Source: Pyrinomonadaceae bacterium | GTDB lineage: Bacteria > Acidobacteriota > Blastocatellia > Pyrinomonadales > Pyrinomonadaceae | Direction: 5' to 3' | Length of the DNA stretch: 64,000 nt | Assembly: GCA_014380365.1 (NCBI GenBank) | Contig: JACMJZ010000024.1 | Span: 124,001 to 188,000 of the forward strand | Made by a program: the position numbers and the translations under genes | Shown here: positions 41,567 to 54,983 of the stretch, one piece after another | How the letters are laid out: each line of letters starts with the position of its first letter | Numbering within the stretch: the first letter of the stretch is position 1 | Notes under the pieces: generated by a model | What the model was told of the DNA's origin: nothing | What the model saw: the letters and a program-made list of their open reading frames with translations, nothing else | Databases searched by the model: none

Positions 41567-43285
41567 ATGATGCGGCCTTTTCGACCAGAGTGGACAAGAC
41601 AATTCCTACTGATTGCGTTGATCGTGGCACTGGCCGTTAGCGTCAGCGCGCAAACGTCGCAGCTCGGCAGCGTTAAGTTTCAGACCTCCGGGTCTGAAAA
41701 GGCGCAGGCAAGTTTTCTGCGCGGTTTAGCGGCGCTTCATTCCTTCTGGTATGAAGAGGCGCTCGAAGCCTTTCGCGAATCAACCAAAACTGAACCAGAC
41801 TTCATGATGGGCTACTGGGGTGAGGCGATGGCGCAAAACCATCCGCTGTGGTCCGAGCAGGACACGGTCGCCGCCCGCCAGGTCGTTGGCAAAATAAAGG
41901 ACAGCCCCCAACTGACGGCACGGGAACGCGCGTATCTCGACGCGGTGAAGGCGCTTTATGCCGAAGGCGCTGACAATAGTAAGCACGCGCGCGATGCCGC
42001 CTACTCAGCAGCGATGGAAAAGATCTATCGCGGCTACCCCGACGATCTCGACGCTGCTGCGTTCTACTCTCTTTCGCTTCTCGGTTTGGTAACGCAGGCC
42101 GACAAGAGCTATCGCAATCAAGCGCGGGCCGGGGCGATCGCTCTGGAAGTTTACGAAAAGAATCCTAACCATCCGGGCGCTGCGCACTACATCATTCATG
42201 CTTTCGACGATCCCGACCACGCCATCCTCGCGCTTCCCGCCGCGCGACGTTATGCGGGAATCGCTCCGGAAGCTCATCACGCGCGCCACATGCCGGCACA
42301 TATCTTTTTGCAACTGGGAATGTGGCCTGAGGCAGCGGCGTCGAATGAGTCGGCATGGGAAGCTTCCGACGCCTGGATGAAACGCAAGCAGCTCTTAACC
42401 AGCGTGCGCGACTACCATAGTCTCCATTGGCTGCTCTATGTTTACTTGCAGCAGGGTCGCTATCGAAGAGCCGAAGAATTGCTCACGTTGATGAAGAAAA
42501 CGATGTCCGAGTCAACTTACGAAAACAAACTGCGGCCCGGCTACTACGAAAACAACTACGCGAATATGGCCGCGGCTTTCGTTGTTGAAACGGAGCGTTG
42601 GAATCTGGGAGCGAACCTCTTCCCGGAATCAACCTCAGACGCAGCGAGTACTGCCGGCGATGGGGGCAGTGGCGGAGGTCACGGCTCGCACGGCAGTAAA
42701 CCGTCCGCCACGGCTGAACCAGTGGGCGCAATGACAGTCCGCGCTTCAAATCGCAGTCAGACGCTGCCTCTCTTCATCCGCGGCTTGTCATCGGCGCGCG
42801 GCGATGCGACGGAAGTGGAAAAGAGTTTGACCGGGCTGCGGGCGATAGCGGGTGATAGCAGTTACAGCGGTCTCGCTAAGGGCATTCTGGAAATCAGGGA
42901 ACTAGAGGTCGCGGCGGTGGCGGCTTCGATGAAACAGGATCACGCCAGAGCGCTTGAGCTCATGAAGCGTGCGACTGCCTTGGAGGAAGCGATGCCTCCA
43001 CCTTCCGGGCCGCCGGGACTTGTGAAGCCGTCGCATGAGTTGTTTGGCGAACTGCTCTTGAAAGCAGGGAAACCCGCTGAAGCCGCGGAACAATTCAAGG
43101 CGGCAATGCTGCGACAGCCAAATCGGGCGCGTTCTCTGCTGGGTTCAGCACGCGCGGCGGCTGCGATTGGCAACCGTGAAGGCGCCAGAGCCGCGTATGC
43201 AAAGCTGCTTGAGCAATGGAAACAGGCAGACGAAGGATTGCCGGAGCTGCGAGAGGCCCGAGATTATTTGAAGCAAGCACCCTAG
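41567..43285 (+). CDS. Exported TPR-repeat protein
   Basis: 572 aa with a signal peptide (~1-29, VSVSAQ) and GGAGGAG just before the ATG. Helical repeats with TPR spacing run through ~40-330 (SFWYEEALEAFRESTKTEPDFMMGYWGEAMAQNHPLW is characteristic) and ~390-570. A Gly/Ser/His-rich linker (GDGGSGGGHGSHGS, ~363-376) lies between. Likely periplasmic; no enzymatic motif. His-rich patches might bind metal, but this is speculative. Confidence 0.82.
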   Translation: MMRPFRPEWTRQFLLIALIVALAVSVSAQTSQLGSVKFQTSGSEKAQASFLRGLAALHSFWYEEALEAFRESTKTEPDFMMGYWGEAMAQNHPLWSEQDTVAARQVVGKIKDSPQLTARERAYLDAVKALYAEGADNSKHARDAAYSAAMEKIYRGYPDDLDAAAFYSLSLLGLVTQADKSYRNQARAGAIALEVYEKNPNHPGAAHYIIHAFDDPDHAILALPAARRYAGIAPEAHHARHMPAHIFLQLGMWPEAAASNESAWEASDAWMKRKQLLTSVRDYHSLHWLLYVYLQQGRYRRAEELLTLMKKTMSESTYENKLRPGYYENNYANMAAAFVVETERWNLGANLFPESTSDAASTAGDGGSGGGHGSHGSKPSATAEPVGAMTVRASNRSQTLPLFIRGLSSARGDATEVEKSLTGLRAIAGDSSYSGLAKGILEIRELEVAAVAASMKQDHARALELMKRATALEEAMPPPSGPPGLVKPSHELFGELLLKAGKPAEAAEQFKAAMLRQPNRARSLLGSARAAAAIGNREGARAAYAKLLEQWKQADEGLPELREARDYLKQAP

Positions 43286-43302
43286 CAGGTTGCTGAGCAA
43301 CA

Positions 43303-43404
43303 GATTTGGAGTGCTGCGGCAAGCGTGGCGCGACGCCGCTTTGGATTGTCGAGCCGTAAAACCCTAAAGAATCCAAAGCGGCGCCGTTGTCGCACACTCC
43401 AAAT
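43303..43404. repeat. ATTTGGAGTG...CGCCGCTTTGGATT palindrome
   Basis: Left arm 43303-43347 and right arm 43370-43404 (AATCCAAAGCGGCGCCG...CACTCCAAAT) are inverted repeats. It lies between the TPR and DUF3616 genes and ends ~38 nt before the ATG. Confidence 0.85.
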
Positions 43405-43442
43405 TCGGCGCCTCGATATCGCCCGCGTCTTTCCGTCAAATC

Positions 43443-44543
43443 ATGAATAAGATTGCGCATTCCGTTTCCTTGAAGTTTGATCCGCATCTTGATCAGATCG
43501 AGAAGGACAAGAAGCTGCGCGATGGGCTGTCGGCTGTGGTTCTCGTCGCAGACTCGCTCTGGGTCGCTGGCGACGAGACCGTGAGGCTTGAAAGGCTCTC
43601 GCGCGAAGGCGAAGGTGTCTATGGAGGGCACGTCGCGTTTCCGTTGAGCGACTACCTTACTCTGCCTGCCGGCGAAGAAGGCGAAGCTGACATCGAAGGC
43701 CTGGATGTGGCGGACGGTTATCTCTGGCTGGTAGGTTCACACAGCCTCAAGCGAATCAGCCCCAAGCCCGCGAAACCTGTCGCTGAGAATCGCAAGCGCC
43801 TAAGCTTAGTTGAGACCGACGGCAATCGCTTCTTACTAGGACGAATTCCACTAACCTCGAAAGGCGCGGTTGAGGTTTTGGAAAAAGAGGCAGAGGTGCT
43901 CGGTGCCAGGCGGGTTGCGGGCCAAGTGGCTGGTAATACTAAAGGTAACGACCTGACCGCGGCGCTCGCGAGGGACAAACATTTCAAAAATTTTCTCGGG
44001 ATTCCCGGCAAAGACAATGGTCTCGACATCGAGGGACTCGCCGTCGTTGGAGGGCGAGTCTTCGTGGGTCTGCGCGGCCCTGTCCTGCGGGGTTGGACGA
44101 CGCTTCTGGAAATGGCAGTCAGAGAGGGCGGAAAAGATGCTTCGACTCTTAAGCTCAAAAAAATCGGATTGAAGGGCCGTCTCTACCAGAAACACTTTCT
44201 TCAATTGGGTGGCCTGGGAGTTCGCGACCTCTGCCTCGACGGCGAAGACCTTTTGATTCTGGCAGGACCCACGATGGATCTCGACGGACCGGTAACTGTT
44301 TTCCGCTGGCCAGGCGGCGCTAATCCAAAAGAGGAAAGCCTGGTTTTCCGGGAGTCGTTGCAGAAAGTGATCGACGTGCCCTTTGGTAACGGTAGGGATC
44401 ATGCGGAAGGCATGACTCTACTGCCTCCGAACAAACAAGGCCGACGGTCTGTCCTGATCCTTTATGACGCGCCCTCCGAAGAGCGTAAGAAAAGCAAAAA
44501 GGGCGAGGCTGCATTGCGCGCAGATGTCTTTGAGTTGCCGTAA
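43443..44543 (+). CDS. DUF3616 family protein
   Basis: 366 aa, no signal peptide. The pattern LWVAGDETVRLERLSREGEGVYGGHVAFPLSDYLTLP followed by EADIEGLDVADGYLWLVGSHSLKR, then DIEGLAVVGGRVFVGLRGPVLRGW and GGLGVRDLCLDGEDLLILAGPTMD, matches DUF3616, a beta-propeller-like family of unknown function. It lies alone between a palindrome and a small zinc-ribbon gene, with 61 bp to the latter. Confidence 0.85.
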   Translation: MNKIAHSVSLKFDPHLDQIEKDKKLRDGLSAVVLVADSLWVAGDETVRLERLSREGEGVYGGHVAFPLSDYLTLPAGEEGEADIEGLDVADGYLWLVGSHSLKRISPKPAKPVAENRKRLSLVETDGNRFLLGRIPLTSKGAVEVLEKEAEVLGARRVAGQVAGNTKGNDLTAALARDKHFKNFLGIPGKDNGLDIEGLAVVGGRVFVGLRGPVLRGWTTLLEMAVREGGKDASTLKLKKIGLKGRLYQKHFLQLGGLGVRDLCLDGEDLLILAGPTMDLDGPVTVFRWPGGANPKEESLVFRESLQKVIDVPFGNGRDHAEGMTLLPPNKQGRRSVLILYDAPSEERKKSKKGEAALRADVFELP

Positions 44544-44604
44544 ACCGAATTCTGGCAACCTGCGCGGGTAGCGTACAACGGGGTGAACAGGAAGGGTGGA
44601 AAAT

Positions 44605-44925
44605 ATGAGTAGCAACTTAGTGCGCCCAGCTTGCGGAAGTACGGATGTCAAAAAACTCATCTACACATCGCAGGGCGGAATTCTCTGGACGCCGTTTCTC
44701 AACTTCATTAAGTGCCGCGCCTGCGGCGCTCGTTTCAGCGGCAAGACCGGCGAACTTGATCCTCAAGTCCCGAAAGGCATGCGCATCATTTCGGTGATCG
44801 TGATCCTGGGATTCATTGGCTTACTGGTTGGTTTTGCCTTAGCTCTTTCGTCAAATACACCAACTGAAAACTCTACACCGGCGAGAGTACCTACGGTGAA
44901 TGTTCCAACGCCATCGACGCGTTAG
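44605..44925 (+). CDS. Small zinc-ribbon-like protein with one membrane helix
   Basis: 106 aa from the ATG at 44605, preceded by GGAAGGGTGGAAA. Residues ~1-45 hold PACG and CRACG, a ribbon with three cysteines where the first expected Cys is Arg, so zinc binding may be weak. One membrane helix (~58-82) is followed by a Pro/Thr-rich exported tail. No function known. Confidence 0.65.
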   Translation: MSSNLVRPACGSTDVKKLIYTSQGGILWTPFLNFIKCRACGARFSGKTGELDPQVPKGMRIISVIVILGFIGLLVGFALALSSNTPTENSTPARVPTVNVPTPSTR

Positions 44926-45138
44926 CTTCAACTATTCCATCTCGAGGCCTTCACGCCAATTACCGAACTCAGCTAACTGGTGGTAGCGGCCGGTGAGAGT
45001 TGCCCCATCGCTACTTGATGACTCAATCAAGTCTAACTGAGTCACAACCCCGCCGACCTCATCCCGTGTCTGAATCCTTGGCGGTTCGGCTTCTGTTGAA
45101 AAGGGGCCATAGGTTCGACCTGGTCTGCGATAAACTAA

Positions 45139-45606
45139 AGGCCATTTCTCGCGGGCGACTGCGCAATCGCATCGATTGTCGGCCGGGCCGTTGACAGTCG
45201 CATTCTTGAGTTGAATGTTGTGCCCAGGCGCATAGGGATCGCCAGAACAGGCGATAGAGTGGTTAAGTCCGGCCGAACCAGCGGCGTCACTTATGGAATA
45301 GTAAGCAGAGTCGGCGTAACCGTTACGACTGACTACGGGGGTGACGTCGGCGAGGTACAAGTCGGTGGATTTGAAATCAAGCCCAACCCTAGTAAGCCGC
45401 CCGTTGAGGGAGAGATTACTGACGTGGGCGATTCTGGCAGCATTTGGATGGTGGATACAAACGGACCCGATAAGGACGTTGTGCTAGGACTGCATTTTGC
45501 CGGAGAGACAGAACCTGATCCGGCGGAAGAACACGCGGTAGCTTGCAATATTCACAGTGTCCTGCAAAAACTTCGGATCTCATTTATCAGGCCGCCGACA
45601 CCTTGA
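45139..45606 (+). pseudogene. C-terminal remnant of a trypsin-fold (Nal1-like) serine protease
   Basis: The open frame from 45139 contains DCAIAS (around 45157), then RTGDRVVKSGRTSGVTYG and DVGDSGSIWMVD; GDSGS carries the nucleophile Ser of the trypsin/Nal1-like fold. The His and most of the N-terminal barrel are missing: a stop at 45136 precedes the frame, and the DNA upstream reads as unrelated coding sequence on the other strand. A second frame continues after the stop at 45606. Probably a broken gene. Confidence 0.55.
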
Positions 45607-45735
45607 GAGACTGCGCGCCACAAACCGTATCGAACGCGAGACTTTTTCGATACTGAAGAGAGCACTTTCGTCGCTTATGGATGTTCTCGCTCTGAAACGC
45701 GCGTAAGTTCTTCGCAAAAGTTTTAGTTGCGAAGG

Positions 45736-47690
45736 TTACCTTCTGGCTACCGCTGCCGGTTCTGACTTCTTCGACGTCCAGTCTCTTCTCGATGAGTTCC
45801 TCTTGGGCCTTTCCCTGGGCCGTTGCGGTAGCGTTTGCCGCAAACAGACATCTGCCAAAGCCAGGATCGTCAGAGCGCGGTGAAACTTGTCAGTGAGAGC
45901 GCTGGATTGAGAGAGCGCACCGTCGAAGTCGATCTTCCCCATATCCCGAAATGCGCTTTCCGGATCGAGTCCCGGCATGTAAAACCGGATGATGAAACGG
46001 CCCGGGTTGCTCCTTCGCTTGATCTCTTTTACCAGAGTTTGATCGCCAACGGAAAAATCTGGAGACTCAAGACGGTTGATGCGACTGACAGCGTCCCCCA
46101 AAACTGAGATCGACCGACTGACGTCTATTTTCGCGTACAGATTCGACGCCGTCAGAAGCGTGCGCGCCGCAAAGATCGTCGTCCCAGCCTTGTTGGCTTC
46201 GGTTATAGCCGCGTCGAGAACCTCGCGCGCACGAGCCTGCGACTCGGGTCTGTTCAGCAGCGCCTTTGCGATCTCGGTGTGAAGAAAGGCGCGCTGATCG
46301 CGTCCTTCAATTTTAGACAAGAGCCTCTCGGCCTCGTCAAATCGCTTATTATTGGCGGCTTCTTTTGCGCGGCTAAAGTAGAACCACTCCAGTAAAGCCG
46401 CGCGAATGTTTGAATCGGTAATTTTTTCAATCGCATCAACCACGCCCGCCAGACTCTCTTTAGCGGATGCGTCGCTCAAAACTGCCATCGCAATGAGATC
46501 GTCACGGGTGTTTACGTTAGGCGTCTTCTCTGCCGTCTCTATCTGTTCCGCAAAAGTTTTCTCCGGTGGCTCAGAAACCTCAGTGCGGCCGGGTAGCCGA
46601 AATGCCTTTTGTGTTTCGACCGATAGCGAAACCAGGATTCTCTCTCTCTCCTGAACCACAGCCTCCAGGAGATCAGATAGACGTTCCCTTACGTGCGGCT
46701 CGATCCGCATCAATACCTGCAAAATGTGCGCTGTACCCGGAAGCTGATTGAAGTTGTCACCTTCATCAAAGGGACCTCCAATGCCTGTTGTGCGCGTCGC
46801 AGGAGGGTTTGGATAAACCTGCGCTGCAATGCATTGCTGGTCACGAACTTGACCGGCACTGTGTAGAATCCGAAGGTCGGCATGTCTCCGCCCTCGGGAA
46901 ACGCGAACGGATAGGCTTGTAAATAAAGAAACTCGCGCATGGGCCGGTCCGCGTAAACCACCAGAGCCTGGTCGTAGAACTGATCGGCTGCCTGCTGATT
47001 CACTTCGGCGACCTTATAGAGAAATCTGGTTATCTCGGAAGTGGCCGGGTAATTCAGGCTGTTTCTGGCAAGATCGAACGCTGCGTTGACGTCAGTGGCA
47101 AGCAGTTGATTTGCCGAATCAAGCAGCCTGTATGCTGTTAAGACTTCGCTGTACGAGTCTCTCGTTGATGCGTGCTCTGCAGTTTGACGATCCAGTTTTA
47201 GCATTTGCTGGATTAACTTTTTTGCCCATGCGGGATCGCGCCTGGCAACGGCCCGAATAACAACGTAGCGCTGATCCGCCACTTGCATGTCCAAAATCAA
47301 CGCACGAGGGCTGTTTTTCGAATGCTCCCTTTTCTCCTTTTCATTCTGTACGGCTAGTTCCAGGGCTTCAGTGAAAGCCGCGCGCGCATTTTCCTGTTGA
47401 AAAGGCCATAGCAGATCTCCCGCGCGCAGCAGAACCGTAATGCGGCGGATAGCATTGTCAAACGTCCGCGAGACTTCCATCTGTTGCCGGATGATCTCAA
47501 TCGCATTGTCGTGCGTACAAAGCGATGAGGCTCCAGCTCCAGCCGGTTTCGATTGAGCCAACGCTTGATGAGGCGTGACTCGCCCAAGGACACAGACCGA
47601 AACGAGAATTACGCATCGCAGAGCGAGACTAATCGCAAATTGTCGACTTCCGTATTCGGCGCAATTCCGACAAGGTAATGATTTGTGCAT
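45736..47690 (-). pseudogene. Frameshifted helical-repeat secreted protein gene
   Basis: Two open frames, 46710-47690 (326 codons, with signal peptide ending ALAQS) and 45736-46722 (328 codons), form one protein split by a frameshift around 46722-46800. The first frame stops after HSISFRVQRTFCRY-type nonsense, while the next frame reads GGPFDEGDNFNQLPGTAHILQVLMRIEP straight into the second part. The protein is alpha-helical with a TPR-like character (VTSNALQRRFIQTLLRRAQQ, FDEAERLLSKIEGRDQR). A second shift near 45860 is possible. It may be a true pseudogene or an assembly error. Confidence 0.7.
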
Positions 47691-47799
47691 AGTGTGAGCG
47701 CTCTAAGAGGTAACTTACGCCGATCGCTTAGCTCAGGCCGCATATTTTCAAGAGTCGCCCCTCATAACGCTTGAACGAAAGGAACGTTCCGCTAAGATC

Positions 47800-49446
47800 A
47801 TGGTGGTGATGAACAGGTCAGGCATGACGATTGGAAACATCGGTAACAGGCTCGGCATTCCTGGCCTCTTCGTCCTGCTGGCGATCGCTGCCTACTCCAC
47901 AATCCTTACTTCATTTTTTCTCTCAGACGACTTCGCTCAAATAGGTCGCGTACTTGAAGGCGACTTCTCCGTTACCTGGGGTCTTGAGCACGGTGGCTTT
48001 TTCCGCCCACTCTTCATCGTCAGTTATATAATCGACAGTACCATTTGGGGAACCGCACCGGTTGGCTACCACCTCACGAATGCTTTGCTGCACGGGCTCA
48101 ACTCCTACCTGGTTTTCATCCTGACCCGAAGGTGGACGCGGAATAGGAGCCTGGAGCCGTCAACCACGCTAAGGGTTTCGCTTTTTGCCGGCCTGATTTT
48201 CCTGCTCCTCCCTTCCCATACAGAAGCCGTCTCGTGGATCTCCGGCCGTGCTGATTTGCTAGCCACGTTATTTGCTTTGACAGCCCTTGTCACCTTTGAT
48301 TCTTACAAGCAAGCAGGACGCTTACGTTATCTGGCTTACACGCTCGTTCTCTTTGTGCTGGCGCTCATGGCGAAAGAGTCGGCCGTTTGCCTGCCGCTCA
48401 TTATCCTCGCTTTAGAGATCTCGTTCGTAATGAAACGAAGCAAGACTGGCGATCTCGTAGGGACAGCAAAGCTCGGTGCTTTATTGGGCGCCTCGGTTTC
48501 GCTGTATTTGCTGGTCCGCTACGTCTACCTCGGCACATTTGTCGGCGGTTATGGCGCGAGTCATCTGAATTTTAAACTATCGTTGCTCTGGGAACGCTTG
48601 CCCAAGTTTGCCGTTAGGGCCGTCTCGCCGCCCTTGCCCGATCAACTTTCCTCTGTGCTGATAAAGCCGTTTAAGTCTGGCGCGTTCATTCTGTTTGCGG
48701 CGGTCACGATTTTAGTGGTCTCAGCGCTCATCATTCACAGACGTAGATTGCTGTCACTCACAGTCCGAAAAGAGCAAAACGCATTTCTCATTGTGCTGCT
48801 TGCATCTTTCCTTTTTTCTTTGCTGCCCGTGCTCACACTGGGCATCAGTGTCTTTGACACGCTGGGTGAAAGATTCGTGTATCTACCGTCAGTATTCTCC
48901 TCGATTGCGATTGCATACATCTCTGTCGCGCTTGTCCCAAATTCTAAACGCTGGTTCGTCCTCGTCCTTTGTGTGTCGATTTTTTATTCAGTCGGTCTCT
49001 ACAGGAGCAATCAGAACTGGATTCGAGCTGCCGCGCTTTCTCAATCCGTCTTTCACGATCTCACCAGCTTATCGACCCACGACGATATTTTAATCCTCGA
49101 TGTCCCTGGTAGCTTGCGGGGCGTGCCTGTCTACCGGAATGGACTGGAGGAGGCGCTCAGAAGCTTTCAAAATAATAAACGAATAGGCCGGGTCCAGGTT
49201 GTCGCCCATCTGGACCTGCCGGCTGCGCTTGCTGAGATCGACGTGGTACGGAATTCGGAGAATGTTGAAATTCGTCTGTTGAGCGAGAAGTCGGAGTTTT
49301 CACAGGTCAACGATAGGCTGCCGTGCGTGGAGGTTGCAGAAAAGTCCAAGACGCTACTGAGGATGAAGCTCAATAATTGTCCCACCGGGCAGGATCGGTT
49401 TTTCTTTCAGCACGGCAGGATGATGCCGGTTTCTAACGGCCAATGA
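47800..49446 (+). CDS. GT-C membrane glycosyltransferase (PMT/TMTC-like)
   Basis: 548 aa with about 10-11 membrane helices. FLSDDFAQIGRVLEGDF in the first loop carries the acidic pair expected of GT-C catalysis; FFRPLFIVSYIIDSTIWG and LPSHTEAVSWISGRADLLATLFAL are typical of the dolichyl-phosphate-mannose O-mannosyltransferase/TMTC group. A C-terminal soluble region (~430-548) faces the periplasm. It probably transfers a polyprenyl-phosphate sugar to an exported acceptor. An ATG three codons downstream is an alternative start. It is divergent from the frameshifted gene. Confidence 0.78.
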   Translation: MVVMNRSGMTIGNIGNRLGIPGLFVLLAIAAYSTILTSFFLSDDFAQIGRVLEGDFSVTWGLEHGGFFRPLFIVSYIIDSTIWGTAPVGYHLTNALLHGLNSYLVFILTRRWTRNRSLEPSTTLRVSLFAGLIFLLLPSHTEAVSWISGRADLLATLFALTALVTFDSYKQAGRLRYLAYTLVLFVLALMAKESAVCLPLIILALEISFVMKRSKTGDLVGTAKLGALLGASVSLYLLVRYVYLGTFVGGYGASHLNFKLSLLWERLPKFAVRAVSPPLPDQLSSVLIKPFKSGAFILFAAVTILVVSALIIHRRRLLSLTVRKEQNAFLIVLLASFLFSLLPVLTLGISVFDTLGERFVYLPSVFSSIAIAYISVALVPNSKRWFVLVLCVSIFYSVGLYRSNQNWIRAAALSQSVFHDLTSLSTHDDILILDVPGSLRGVPVYRNGLEEALRSFQNNKRIGRVQVVAHLDLPAALAEIDVVRNSENVEIRLLSEKSEFSQVNDRLPCVEVAEKSKTLLRMKLNNCPTGQDRFFFQHGRMMPVSNGQ

Positions 49447-49458
49447 GTTCAAGCAGTT

Positions 49459-49514
49459 AGAGTACAAGCTTTAGCTTGCGCAGTCTCCAATACGCAAACC
49501 AAAGTTTGTACTCT
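49459..49514. repeat. AGAGTACAAGCTTTAGCTTGCG palindrome (copy 1)
   Basis: Arms 49459-49480 and 49493-49514 are inverted (ends AGAGTACAA / TTGTACTCT). It lies between convergent genes. Copy 2 is at 50889-50945. Confidence 0.85.
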
Positions 49515-49534
49515 GAAGCGCTAGAGTGAGCGAC

Positions 49535-50764
49535 CTACTTCTTCTCCCTTACATCGTAGGCGTAGATGGTGTCCTGATCGCGCAAGTAGAGCCGGCCACC
49601 AGCCACTACCGGGTGCGCCCAGGTTGGTAGATTGTCTTGCGGAATGCGGAAGCGTCCCTTTTCTTTGTAACCCTCCGGAGAGACTTCCACCAGGCCGACC
49701 ACTCCGTTTTCGCTCAGCGCGTAGAGATTGCCGTCGGCATAGACGATTGAACCCTTGCCGACGCTGCGGTCCTTCCAGGCGACTTCGCCCGTGTCGAAAC
49801 GCATGGACGTCAGGATGGGCCCCGAGAATCCGTAGAGGTGATCGCCGATCAGAATCGCACTGCTGTGATGGTTGCGCATGTCTTTGGTGAAATAGACTTC
49901 TTGCGCCTTGCCGTCGGCTGAGATCTCAACTACTCCGCCTCCGTTGCCGTAGTCGGAAGAAATGAACACGCGGTTGCCACGGACCACAGGCGTCGCCGCG
50001 TTGGCGACCTTGTTGGCGGCGCGCGGGTATTCCCACATGAGCTTCCCGTCTTTCAGGTCAAGCGCGAGCCCGCGCGTGTGCGTAAAGAACACCACCTGCG
50101 TCGTGTTTCCGACCTGAACCGGAATGGCCGAGGAGTAACCGGCGCGATCGCTCTGGCTCTTCCAGATTAGCGAGCCGTCCTTTTTATTGAGCGCCACGAT
50201 GGAGGCGCCCGGCCCACCGGGGTTGACGAGTAGCTTCTCGCCGATGACCAGCGGCGACTCGCTGATTCCCCAGGTAATATTCGAGCCGCCGAATTTCTGC
50301 AACACGTTCATCGTCCATAGCAGGCGACCCGTGCGCGCGTCAATGGAGGAGAGATCGCCATTTCCACCCAGGGAGTAGAGGTTTCCACCATCAACTGTGG
50401 GAGTGCCACGCGGGCCGTCGCCGCGATCATTGCGAAACGCGCCGCCATGCGCGGTGGCCCAAACCTCTTTCCCAGTTGCCACGTCAAAGGCGATGACAAA
50501 CTCGCGATCGCCGCGCAGTCCCATCGTATACAACCGCCCGTTTGAAATTGCGAAGGAGGAATAACCACCTCCAGCCCCGCTCGCCTTCCAAGCCAGCGGT
50601 GGACCATCGGCAGGCCACTGCTTCAGGAGGCCGGTCTCTTTGGAAATGCCGTCGCGATTTGAGCCGCGCCACTGCGGCCAGTTGCCACCGGTCTGGGCAA
50701 CGGTCGCAGCGGACAAGCACAAAACAAGAACTACCACGCTAAATTGGGTTTTGATGTTCTTCAT
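49535..50764 (-). CDS. Exported PQQ-type beta-propeller protein
   Basis: 409 aa from the ATG at 50764, with GAGGAGA upstream; the longer frame to 50896 is not needed. Signal peptide ~1-24 (AATVAQ), then NWPQWRGSNRDGIS. Blade motifs include GKEVWATAHG, GRLLWTMNVL, GSLIWKSQSD and GKLMWEYPRA. A paralogue of the protein at 40051. Possible redox or scaffold role in the periplasm; PQQ ligands cannot be assigned. Confidence 0.85.
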   Translation of the reverse strand: MKNIKTQFSVVVLVLCLSAATVAQTGGNWPQWRGSNRDGISKETGLLKQWPADGPPLAWKASGAGGGYSSFAISNGRLYTMGLRGDREFVIAFDVATGKEVWATAHGGAFRNDRGDGPRGTPTVDGGNLYSLGGNGDLSSIDARTGRLLWTMNVLQKFGGSNITWGISESPLVIGEKLLVNPGGPGASIVALNKKDGSLIWKSQSDRAGYSSAIPVQVGNTTQVVFFTHTRGLALDLKDGKLMWEYPRAANKVANAATPVVRGNRVFISSDYGNGGGVVEISADGKAQEVYFTKDMRNHHSSAILIGDHLYGFSGPILTSMRFDTGEVAWKDRSVGKGSIVYADGNLYALSENGVVGLVEVSPEGYKEKGRFRIPQDNLPTWAHPVVAGGRLYLRDQDTIYAYDVREKK

Positions 50765-50888
50765 GATCGGGTCTCCTCTAAAGTACGCGAGCAGAAACTC
50801 ATTTCCATTGGGGAGTATGTTGTGGAGTGAACGCAGGAGCGTTCCCTCCCGACGAAAACACAAATTCACGATGGTCAACAGGTGTACA

Positions 50889-50945
50889 GAATACAAGCTT
50901 TAGCTTGCGTGTTGGGCAGAGGACAACCTAAAGGTTGTACTCTAT
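50889..50945. repeat. AGAATACAAGCTTTAGCTTGCG palindrome (copy 2)
   Basis: Left arm 50889-50910 and right arm 50922-50945; the left arm is nearly identical to copy 1 at 49459. It lies between the EamA-like gene and the PQQ gene. Confidence 0.8.
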
Positions 50946-50966
50946 ACGCCTCTGTGTCACCTGCCG

Positions 50967-51416
50967 TTAAGCCTGCGGTTTGAAATACAACACGAGGCCC
51001 GCGCCGCTTGCGGCTAATAAAAATCCCACGTAGAGCAATGGATTGGGCGAAACCTTCGGCGGGTGGAGCCACATCGAAAACAGCACGTTCACGAGCGGCG
51101 CGCCGGCAAACACGAGCGGCATCACGTAAGTCGGGAGGCCGCCGTAACGGAACGCGAAGATGATGCACACCGCGCCCGCAGCCCCGAGCACACCTCCCAG
51201 CGTTGCCGCCAAAGAACCCTTCATGGTGAAGCTATGTAATTCTCCCTGATAGGAAAGCATGGCTACCGGAACCAAAACTCCGATTAGGAAGTAAGCAACT
51301 CCGACGCAGAGCAGCGCGCGCATCGGACTACCAAGCGCAACCTGCCCGCGATGCAATGCCGGGCCATAGAGCCCCCACGACAGCGCGGCACCCAAAGCGA
51401 AAAGTATCCAGAGCAT
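50967..51416 (-). CDS. EamA-like membrane protein (DMT superfamily, half-size)
   Basis: 149 aa with about five membrane helices; GGVLGAAGAVCIIFAFRYGGLPTYVMPLVFAGAPLVNVLFSMW is the EamA/DMT repeat pattern. Length fits a half-size transporter that would dimerise. Substrate unknown. It lies 34 bp after the minus-strand TonB receptor stop and may share its transcript. Confidence 0.72.
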   Translation of the reverse strand: MLWILFALGAALSWGLYGPALHRGQVALGSPMRALLCVGVAYFLIGVLVPVAMLSYQGELHSFTMKGSLAATLGGVLGAAGAVCIIFAFRYGGLPTYVMPLVFAGAPLVNVLFSMWLHPPKVSPNPLLYVGFLLAASGAGLVLYFKPQA

Positions 51417-51450
51417 AGGAGAGACCTCGGATTGGTTAACAATAAAATCG

Positions 51451-54732
<3,282 letters not shown>

Positions 54733-54983
54733 AGGTTATGCTCCGAACTTGATCATGCGGGTTGCCCACGTCTCATACGGCGTGTGTCAGCAATCAGTTT
54801 CACACATTGCCGAGTAAGACGCATCTCTGAGACGACTCGTTTGCCCGCTTTCTTTTATTATCGCAAATCGTTGCAGACTTTTCTTACATCGCTCTCGTAT
54901 TTCTGGTAATAATGAGCGAGCGGATAAATTCAGCCTGCGATTCTTCGCAACTAATTCCGAGATTTCGTAAGGGGATCAATTCC

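Noticed and set aside
44932-45360. 142-codon minus-strand frame opposite the protease remnant
   Set aside because: Its 5' half is antisense to clear protease motifs. The 3' part may be a real gene tail, but without a plausible start I list it only within the rearrangement finding.
10243-50945. The many palindromes as CRISPR arrays or IS ends
   Set aside because: Units are inverted and not evenly spaced direct repeats, there are no spacers or cas genes, and no transposase lies within or beside them.
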